From contig JAGFJG010000122.1 in NCBI GenBank assembly GCA_024102915.1, forward strand, positions 1 through 39,108: DNA of 39,108 nucleotides, read 5' to 3'. The notes below the pieces were generated by a model. That model was not told the DNA's origin. It ran no database searches and saw only the letters and a program-made list of their open reading frames with translations. Every line of letters begins with the position of its first letter. Within the stretch, counting starts at the first letter, position 1. Origin of the DNA: Caldilineales bacterium. Its GTDB lineage: Bacteria; Chloroflexota; Anaerolineae; J102. Both the position numbers and the translations under genes were made by a program. Below are positions 34,080 through 39,108 of the stretch, piece by piece.

Positions 34080-34170
34080 AAATGGTACACAGATTCTACA
34101 GATGAAAACAGGTTTTCACTGACATTTGTCTGGCGACCTGTGCAAATCGGTTGACATCTGTGTACCATTT
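34080..34170. repeat. Long palindrome with perfect 15-bp arms upstream of cysE
   Basis: Arms 34080-34094 (AAATGGTACACAGAT) and 34156-34170 are perfect inverted repeats around a 61-nt centre. The centre itself holds a smaller GAAAAC/GTTTTC hairpin (34103-34116). It lies 37 bp before the cysE ATG, so it would fold in the 5' region of cysE mRNA or as a cysK-cysE intercistronic structure. Confidence 0.65.
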
Positions 34171-34189
34171 AGACTGACGTCAGTTTGAG

Positions 34190-34320
34190 ACCGCTACCAT
34201 CGACCAATCGTTAACGATTGACGATGGCGGGTGCACTGATCAAGCGAGTTCAATCGTCTATCGTCCGTCGTCCATCGTCGAACAAAAAACGACTGTTCTC
34301 GTCGTGACTTTAGGTTAGTA
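34190..34320. repeat. Degenerate copy of the 160-bp palindromic family (copy C)
   Basis: The core words (ACGATTGACGATGG on the left; CGTCTATCGTCCGTCGTCCA on the right) and the right end (CGTCGTGACTTTAGGTTAGTA-like) match copies A and B loosely. The left end is not preserved. It ends 10 bp before the cysK stop, in the cysK-cysE gap. Confidence 0.6.
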
Positions 34321-34329
34321 CGGTAGAGT

Positions 34330-35274
<945 letters not shown>

Positions 35275-35306
35275 GAGTTTCGGCTCCAAGAAATGATACG
35301 TGGTTC

Positions 35307-35371
35307 GTAATGAAGTGGTGAGCGATGAAGTGAAGGCTACTGATCAACTGATTACTCCATCACTTCATCAC
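35307..35371. repeat. Palindromic spacer, ATGAAGTG family
   Basis: Arms 35307-35320 and 35358-35371 pair at about 12 of 14 positions, built from TAATGAAGTGGTG-like words. It lies between the attenuator terminator and the cysK start and resembles the element at 29292-29336. Confidence 0.6.
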
Positions 35372-35408
35372 AAAAAAGCGACCCATCACAGAAATTGCGA
35401 TGAGCCGC
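35372..35408 (-). terminator. Attenuator terminator upstream of cysK
   Basis: A 13-bp stem (35396-35408 with 35378-35390, 5-nt loop) followed by TTTTTT on the minus strand. Three positions mismatch on the plus strand but become G-U pairs in minus-strand RNA, which fixes the direction of transcription. It lies about 100 bp before the cysK ATG. Confidence 0.88.
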
Positions 35409-35560
35409 CGAGGTGGAAAGCTGCTGATGGCGATTGAACGCCGTTCAGGTTGGGTTTTCGTCTGTTTCTCTCATCGCATGGTCAGGTGCGGAAAGCGGCA
35501 ATCGCCCATTCGTGGGCTGCCGGTTTCCGCTAAAGACAGATGCAGGTGAGAGGGTAGTGC
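35409..35560 (-). ncRNA. Structured 5' leader of cysK (class unknown)
   Basis: A compact nested fold lies at 35468-35552. The closing stem CTCTCA/TGAGAG (35547-35552 with 35468-35473) is followed by GCAT/ATGC. A coaxial arm has stems GCGGAAA/TTTCCGC (35524-35530 with 35488-35494), CGGCA/TGCCG (35518-35522 with 35496-35500) and GCCCA/TGGGC (35513-35517 with 35504-35508), capped by a CGAA tetraloop. It sits between a sigma70 promoter and an intrinsic terminator, so a ligand- or translation-sensing attenuator is likely. It does not match the S-box, T-box or other classes that I can recognise. Confidence 0.6.
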
Positions 35561-35582
35561 ATGGGAAATGGGTGTTGGATGT

Positions 35583-35616
35583 TGGGTATTGGCTGCCATT
35601 CAATATTCAATACCCA
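35583..35616. repeat. Short palindrome, TGGGTATTG family
   Basis: TGGGTATTG (35583-35591) and CAATACCCA (35608-35616) form a perfect 9-bp stem within the 5' part of the cysK leader. The words are shared with the spacer at 31233-31300. Confidence 0.6.
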
Positions 35617-35637
35617 GTATCTGACCTAGATTTCCGG

Positions 35638-35666
35638 ACTATACTTTCCTTCGCCGACCCCGTCAA
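35638..35666 (-). promoter_or_regulatory. Sigma70-type promoter of cysK, overlapping the JAMM gene end
   Basis: -35 TTGACG (35661-35666), 17-bp spacer and -10 TATAGT (35638-35643) on the minus strand. The -35 overlaps the stop codon of the JAMM gene. Transcription would start near 35631 and produce a leader of about 350 nt before cysK. Confidence 0.75.
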
Positions 35667-36280
35667 ATCGGCTCGATCCGAATTTCGACTGGCTGCACCG
35701 AGACCGCGCGTGATTCTATCACGTCCTCATAGCGCTCGAAGACGACATAAAGCGCGGTGTCCGCCGGGCGGTCGAGATCAGCCAGGCCGGGCGGGAGCGG
35801 CGCATCCGTCGGGATATAGCCGACCCAGCGACCGGGTCGGGTTTCGTAAAAGTCGAGGACATCCCGCAAATCATCCACGTTGAACCGTCCTTCCGCCTCG
35901 CGCAGGAAAAAGCCGTTCAACACGGGGCGTTGGTCGTGCTGCAACGAGCAGATGAGATAGACGCTGTCGGGATAATAGGCATTGATGGCGTCGGAGCCGG
36001 AGGGATAGGCGGGGCTGAAAGGGTGGCTGTGATAGATGGCGACCAGTTCGTCGTCTGCGTCCTCCCAATCAAAGACCGCCAGCATGGCGTTCGGTTCGAC
36101 CACGTAGTCGAGCAGAGGGTTGGACGCCACATTCGGCGCGGGATGCACTTCCGTGGCCCGGCTCACGCGCCCGCGCACCAATCCGCACACCTCCTGCGGT
36201 TTGCCGGCGCGGGCATGGGCGATGATGGCGTCGGCCAGGGGTTGGGTCAGGGTGAGGGTGGGGTGGGGATTTGTGGGCAT
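35663..36280 (-). CDS. JAMM/MPN+ metalloprotease (Mec-like, releases cysteine from CysO)
   Basis: A 205-aa zinc peptidase. The JAMM motif is complete: Glu30 (QEVCG), then His84-Ser-His86-x7-Ser94-x2-Asp97. In mycobacteria the homologous Mec hydrolyses the CysO-cysteine adduct formed by CysM, freeing cysteine and the carrier. The presence of cysO, an activating enzyme, a sulfurtransferase and cysM in this region makes that role likely. The C-terminal 70 residues beyond the MPN core are longer than in Mec and of unknown role. It is first in the leftward series, with a separate promoter for cysK after it. A relic of a second copy lies at 36954-37072. Confidence 0.9.
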   Translation of the reverse strand: MPTNPHPTLTLTQPLADAIIAHARAGKPQEVCGLVRGRVSRATEVHPAPNVASNPLLDYVVEPNAMLAVFDWEDADDELVAIYHSHPFSPAYPSGSDAINAYYPDSVYLICSLQHDQRPVLNGFFLREAEGRFNVDDLRDVLDFYETRPGRWVGYIPTDAPLPPGLADLDRPADTALYVVFERYEDVIESRAVSVQPVEIRIEPI

Positions 36281-36329
36281 GGATAAAGAGGGGGATGTGG
36301 CGTTGTGGGAAGGGTGCGGGCTGGCAACG

Positions 36330-36358
36330 GTTATAGTGCGGTAGGGCGGAGATGATAA
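36330..36358 (-). promoter_or_regulatory. Possible promoter of the JAMM gene
   Basis: Minus-strand TTATCA (36353-36358), 17-bp spacer and TATAAC (36330-36335), about 43 nt before the start codon. The -35 is weak. Confidence 0.4.
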
Positions 36359-36473
36359 TGCAGGAAGTCCTATCCTTATTCAGCAGGAAAAACGGTCACG
36401 AATCGGTTTTTCTGCTATACTACTGCCACATCCATCCGCCGATTCACGAAGTCGAAAAACTGCGTTAACCAGC

Positions 36474-36761
36474 ATGAACCAACAAGAAATCCTTGACATT
36501 CTCAAAGCGAATAAGAAAAACCTGTCAGCCAAGTATGGCGTCACTCGCCTGGGCATTTTCGGCTCTGTCGCACGTGGAGAAGCATCGGTCAACAGTGATG
36601 TAGATGTTGTAGTTGAAATGCCGCCTGATCTCTTTAAAATGGTGCACATGAAAGAGGATTTGGAGGAACTTCTGTCAGCGCCTGTAGATTTGATTCGGTA
36701 CCAGAAATATCTCAGCGTCCTGCTCAAACGCCGAATCGACAGGGAGGCGATTTATGTCTGA
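36474..36761 (+). CDS. MNT-type minimal nucleotidyltransferase
   Basis: A 95-aa minimal nucleotidyltransferase. The core motif GSVARGEASVNSDVDVVVE (30-48) contains the Gly-Ser pair and the metal-binding Asp42 and Asp44. Such proteins are usually antitoxins that nucleotidylate a HEPN RNase partner. Here the partner gene follows with an 8-bp overlap but is truncated. The N-terminal helix MNQQEILDILKANKKNL is typical. The gene itself looks intact. Confidence 0.9.
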   Translation: MNQQEILDILKANKKNLSAKYGVTRLGIFGSVARGEASVNSDVDVVVEMPPDLFKMVHMKEDLEELLSAPVDLIRYQKYLSVLLKRRIDREAIYV

Positions 36762-36996
36762 TCCCGAATTGGTTCATGACATCCTGGGCAACATTCTCAC
36801 TGCCATCGAACGCATTGAGCGGCGTTTTGAAGGCATTGCCGAACCGGACGATTTTGTGATGAGCGATTCAGGACTTGACCGGCTTGATGGCATTACCATG
36901 ATGCTGATTGCAATTGGGGAGCAACTCAAACAACTTGAATTGGCGGCTGATGTCCGCAGAGTTCTTCCAGTTTGCCTGTGCGGGCATGGGCGATGA
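36754..36996 (+). pseudogene. Truncated HEPN-domain (DUF86) protein
   Basis: The first 66 or so residues (VHDILGNILTAIERIERRFEGI, here VHDILGNILTAIERIE and onward, to MMLIAIGEQLKQLEL) match the N-terminal half of HEPN/DUF86 toxins that pair with MNT proteins. The family continues to about 110 aa with the RNase motif R-x4-6-H near the C-terminus. Here homology stops near 36950, and the last codons read antisense through a JAMM-gene relic. The catalytic motif is absent, so the toxin is presumably inactive. Confidence 0.8.
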
Positions 36997-37072
36997 TGGC
37001 GTTGGTCAGGGGTTGGGGCAGGATGAGGGTGGGGAAGTGATTGGAAACTGGGGATTGAGAATTGGTCGGCAT
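36954..37072 (-). pseudogene. Relic of a second JAMM protease gene (5' end only)
   Basis: On the minus strand an ATG at 37070-37072 opens MPTNSQSP, then LILPQPLTNAIIAHARTGKL and EELCGH. This aligns with the N-terminus of the JAMM protein at 35663-36280 (MPTNPHP..., LTQPLADAIIAHARAGKP, QEVCG), including the equivalent of Glu30. At DNA level 36970-37035 matches 36199-36264 with few changes. The homology ends at the junction with the truncated HEPN gene, so recombination probably joined the two. Confidence 0.8.
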
Positions 37073-37079
37073 GGAACGG

Positions 37080-38048
37080 TCAGTCTAACGGACCACGAAT
37101 GCCCTCGATGTCCGGTTCAATAGAACGTAGGTAATGATATTGCGTGGTTTTGGCGCTCTTGTGGCCCATGAGCGCCTGGATTTGCTCAATGGAGTAGCCG
37201 CGTTTGCGCATGGAAACGGCGAAACTGTGTCGCAGAATGTGAGGCGTTACTCGCTTGTCGATGCCACTGGCCTGAGCGGCTATCTTGATGCTACGTGAAA
37301 TCGAATTGGGACTCACATAAAAGCGATACAAAGTCATATTTTCCGGTTCACGACGATGACGACTCAATTGGCGCGAGGGAAAGGCATACTGCCATTGCCA
37401 TTCCTGTTCGGCTTGCGGATATTTGCGGCGCAAGGCGGGCGGCAACCAGACGTAGCCATGCCCACGTTGGAGATCCTGATCATGCCGTTTTTTGACCAGC
37501 GTTAAGTGCGCTTGCAAAGGGGCAACGATCTGTTTGGGTAACATGGTGAGACGGTGATCGCCGCCCTTGGCGTCTGTCACAAGAATCTTGCAATGGGCGA
37601 AGTCGAAATCTTTGATACGCAAGGAACAGACTTCATTGACACGAAGTCCGGCACCATACATAATAGCGGCAAGGAGGAAATCCTGACCGTGCAAATGGGA
37701 AAGCAATTCTCTGGCTTCGGCATCATCAAGCGGATGTTGCAACGCTTTTACTGATTTTTGTCGAGGAATGTCTAAATAGGGCATGTCAACCCGAAGAACC
37801 GACTTGTAGAGGAAAATGATTGCCCCAAGCGCTTGATTGACTGATGAAGCGCTGAGATCAAGATCATTCGCAAGATAGTTGAGAAACCGTTCAATATCCT
37901 GGCGAGGCGACCTCGTCATCTCATCCCGGTTCTGGTATTTTTGAAACAGGATACAGCGTTTGATCCAACTGACATAAGTCTTTTCAGTCGAATCGGCCAG
38001 CCCATGGCGACGAATTGTTGTTCTAACTTCATCAAGGAATTGGCTCAT
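37080..38048 (-). CDS. intI: Integron integrase (IntI-type tyrosine recombinase)
   Basis: A 322-aa tyrosine recombinase. The N-terminal SAM-like DNA-binding domain (about 1-90) is followed by the catalytic domain with Arg136 (GAGLRVNEVCSL), Lys161 (DAKGGDHRL), HILR (His270, Arg273) and GHKSAKTT (His296). The IntI-specific patch is present: LPPALRRKYPQAEQEWQWQY (202-221) followed by AFPS. This insert separates integron integrases from XerC/D. The usual nucleophile position, nine residues after the GH histidine, is His305; Tyr304 and Tyr306 flank it. The gene faces away from an attI-like site, a cassette and an attC, the standard integron layout. I chose the ATG at 38046-38048; a TTG four codons earlier is possible. 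Confidence 0.92.
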   Translation of the reverse strand: MSQFLDEVRTTIRRHGLADSTEKTYVSWIKRCILFQKYQNRDEMTRSPRQDIERFLNYLANDLDLSASSVNQALGAIIFLYKSVLRVDMPYLDIPRQKSVKALQHPLDDAEARELLSHLHGQDFLLAAIMYGAGLRVNEVCSLRIKDFDFAHCKILVTDAKGGDHRLTMLPKQIVAPLQAHLTLVKKRHDQDLQRGHGYVWLPPALRRKYPQAEQEWQWQYAFPSRQLSRHRREPENMTLYRFYVSPNSISRSIKIAAQASGIDKRVTPHILRHSFAVSMRKRGYSIEQIQALMGHKSAKTTQYHYLRSIEPDIEGIRGPLD

Positions 38049-38099
38049 GTTTTTGGTCAATTATCTAACAAGTTTTCAAAATATTTACCTGATAGGGCA

Positions 38100-38126
38100 A
38101 TTATACACAGCTGAGCTGTGGATAAA
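38100..38126 (-). promoter_or_regulatory. Possible integrase promoter with a palindrome in its spacer
   Basis: Minus-strand -10 TATAAT (38100-38105), about 52 bp before the intI ATG, with a weak TTTATC (38121-38126) upstream. Between them lies CACAGCTGAGCTGTG (38106-38120), a 15-bp palindrome around one central base. It is placed where a repressor such as LexA commonly acts on integrase promoters. Confidence 0.45.
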
Positions 38127-38131
38127 AAAAT

Positions 38132-38154
38132 GTTGGGCTGCCCAAAAGTTAGGC
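38132..38154 (+). other. attI-like recombination site
   Basis: A GTTAGGC core (38148-38154, consensus GTTRRRY) lies 10 bp before the first cassette ORF and upstream of intI. A second GTTGGGC (38132-38138) and an inverted GCCCAA next to it form integrase-binding-like repeats. Crossover would fall between G38148 and T38149. Confidence 0.75.
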
Positions 38155-38163
38155 AAATGATTA

Positions 38164-38766
38164 ATGAAAAATCCAAAATTCACTTTCGATAACCTTCGGA
38201 ATCACACTGAAAGTATACGCGTACAAACAAGTAATACGTTACAGGAAATGCGTCCATCGATTGAGCAAGCATTTGCCTACTTTGATGATTGTCTAGTTGA
38301 AGTCGAAAGCCAACCGCCAAGTCTAGAACGCAATACTAAAATGATGTTGGCGTGCAAGTCACTTAATCATGTGTATTCAGCATTTTTATTGGTAGAAAGT
38401 GGGCTTATCGTTGACGCTGTATTATGTGAAAGAAATGCTCTGGAAACCATTGCTTTTCATTGGCTAATTTGCCTTGATCCTGCTACTTGCCAAGAATATG
38501 AGAGTAACCATATTCCTTGACCCGTTGAAGTTCGCCGAAGGCTTGAAAGACTTGGAGCAAACGTTACTCATCTCAAGGGCATCTATGCATCTGGCAGTGA
38601 AATTTCTCATGTAGGGCGTAAAGCCGAAAAATTCCAAAGTAAATTAGAATCCGCTGATAAAGGTAAGCTACTGTTTGGAGGTGCTTATTCCCCTGCGGAT
38701 CAAGCCAAAATGTTTGAGTTTTTGTTAGCATTGCTTTACCTATTCTGGCAGCCAATGATGAAGTAG
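38164..38766 (+). pseudogene. Cassette gene, hypothetical protein with in-frame TGA
   Basis: One continuous frame of 200 codons starts at ATG 38164 and ends at TAG 38764-38766, 20 bp before the attC, as expected for a cassette gene. It is interrupted by a single TGA at 38518-38520. Upstream reads ALETIAFHWLICLDPATCQE; downstream continues PVEVRRRLERLGANVTHLKG and ends in a hydrophobic FEFLLALLYLFWQPMMK, so the reading frame is preserved across the stop. I do not firmly recognise the family; the RNALETIAFHWL style resembles DUF5677-like proteins. Base composition is much more AT-rich than in the chromosomal genes, consistent with a mobile cassette. A nonsense mutation is the simplest explanation. 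Confidence 0.75.
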
Positions 38767-38785
38767 GTTTTATGGTAGAAAGGCA

Positions 38786-38916
38786 GCCCAACACAGCGTG
38801 CACTTGACTGGCGGGTACGTGCCGCGTTTTCAGGCAGTTTCTGTGGCTCAAAACCAGTTCCGTTAAAATCGCGTTATCTCGTCCCACCCGCCAGCAAGTA
38901 ACGCAAGCCGTTAGGC
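38786..38916 (+). other. attC recombination site of the cassette
   Basis: R'' GCCCAAC (38786-38792) and R' GTTAGGC (38910-38916) bound a 131-bp folding site. The arms CTGGCGGGT (38808-38816) and ACCCGCCAG (38886-38894) are perfect. CTTG/CAAG and GCGT/ACGC stems extend them. A38807 is unpaired, like the extrahelical bases that direct single-strand recombination. The cassette spans 38149-38910. The length is similar to long attC sites of chromosomal integrons. Confidence 0.9.
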
Positions 38917-38990
38917 GGCTAATTTCCGACTTATTTGGAATAGGCAGATCTTGGAGTCAGAACATTTGTGCTATAATATCTCCTAGTAGT

Positions 38991-39108
38991 CTAGCAATCA
39001 TCAATTGACGGATAGAGTTTGTGCAGTTTGATACGAGCATCAGCGGTCGTGAATCGCCAATGGACTGTCGAGTTGGCGGTGTTGCGTCGTTGTTCCCAAG
39101 CCGTCACC
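38991..39108 (-). CDS. IS630-like transposase, C-terminal end only (cut by window edge)
   Basis: On the minus strand the frame entering at the window edge reads VTAWEQRRNTANSTVHWRF then TTADARIKLHKLYPSIDDC and stops (TAG at 38991-38993). The WEQRRN...WRFTTADARIKLxxLYPS pattern is the C-terminus of IS630-family transposases. It starts 74 bp after the attC. The intervening 38917-38990 is AT-rich with a TATAAT at about 38971 and probably contains the IS end, but I cannot define its terminal repeat without the other end. Confidence 0.8.
   Translation of the reverse strand, partial: VTAWEQRRNTANSTVHWRFTTADARIKLHKLYPSIDDC

Noticed and set aside
35409..35560. S-box (SAM-I), T-box, cobalamin or TPP riboswitch upstream of cysK
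   Set aside because: None of the conserved core sequences of these classes was found on the minus strand; a GGTGGAAAGC resembling a T-box lies on the wrong strand.
36474..36996. Functional MNT-HEPN toxin-antitoxin pair
   Set aside because: The HEPN frame is truncated before the RNase motif, so only the MNT gene looks functional.
38573..38887. 104-codon minus-strand frame over the cassette
   Set aside because: It runs across the attC hairpin and opposite the cassette gene; cassette genes are oriented toward attC, and this one is not.

Overview
The window looks like a chromosomal segment of a GC-rich Chloroflexota bacterium (Anaerolineae/Caldilineae-like). This placement is an inference from several traits together: a binding lipoprotein with a long Pro/Thr/Glu/Ala linker, a FadN-type beta-oxidation cluster, a CysO/Mec-type cysteine pathway, a caspase-FGE protein beside an EACC1-like protein, and many palindromic spacers. 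Nearly every gene is intact, with good ribosome binding sites. I saw no rRNA, tRNA or CRISPR array.

Layout. 1-1092: 3' part of acetate kinase. 1122-8096: a maltodextrin operon read leftward (LacI-type regulator, binding lipoprotein, two permeases, GH13 amylase). Its sigma70-like promoter has one operator-like palindrome in the spacer and another just downstream. 8331-14385: leftward clpB, a caspase-FGE fusion, an EACC1-like membrane protein (together a candidate conflict/cell-suicide module) and an SDR protein with altered catalytic residues. 14532-21152: rightward DUF2252, MscS channel, membrane protein, methyltransferase, lectin-fold-like protein and secreted glutaminyl cyclase. The cyclase is bracketed by two near-identical 160-bp palindromic elements in direct orientation. 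21333-27944: leftward fadN-fadA-acd-acd-SCP2 beta-oxidation operon. One acyl-CoA dehydrogenase lacks the usual catalytic Glu.

28229-36280 is a leftward sulfur region: thioredoxin-like protein, DUF4395, CysM-like synthase, thiosulfate sulfurtransferase, a rhodanese-ThiF fusion, a CysO-like carrier ending in Gly-Gly, serine acetyltransferase, cysteine synthase and a JAMM metalloprotease. These make up both the O-acetylserine route (CysE/CysK) and the protein-thiocarboxylate route (CysO, activating enzyme, sulfurtransferase, CysM, Mec). The cysK and cysO genes each follow a sigma70-like promoter, a long structured leader and an intrinsic terminator, so both appear to be controlled by attenuation. 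I could not assign the leaders to a known riboswitch class.

36474-39108 is an accessory edge. It holds an MNT nucleotidyltransferase with a truncated HEPN partner fused to a relic of a second JAMM gene. Next comes an integron: an IntI-type integrase, an attI-like site, one gene cassette whose ORF carries an in-frame TGA, a well-formed 131-bp attC, and the end of an IS630-like transposase. Gaps across the window are filled with imperfect palindromes built from repeated short words, in at least four families.
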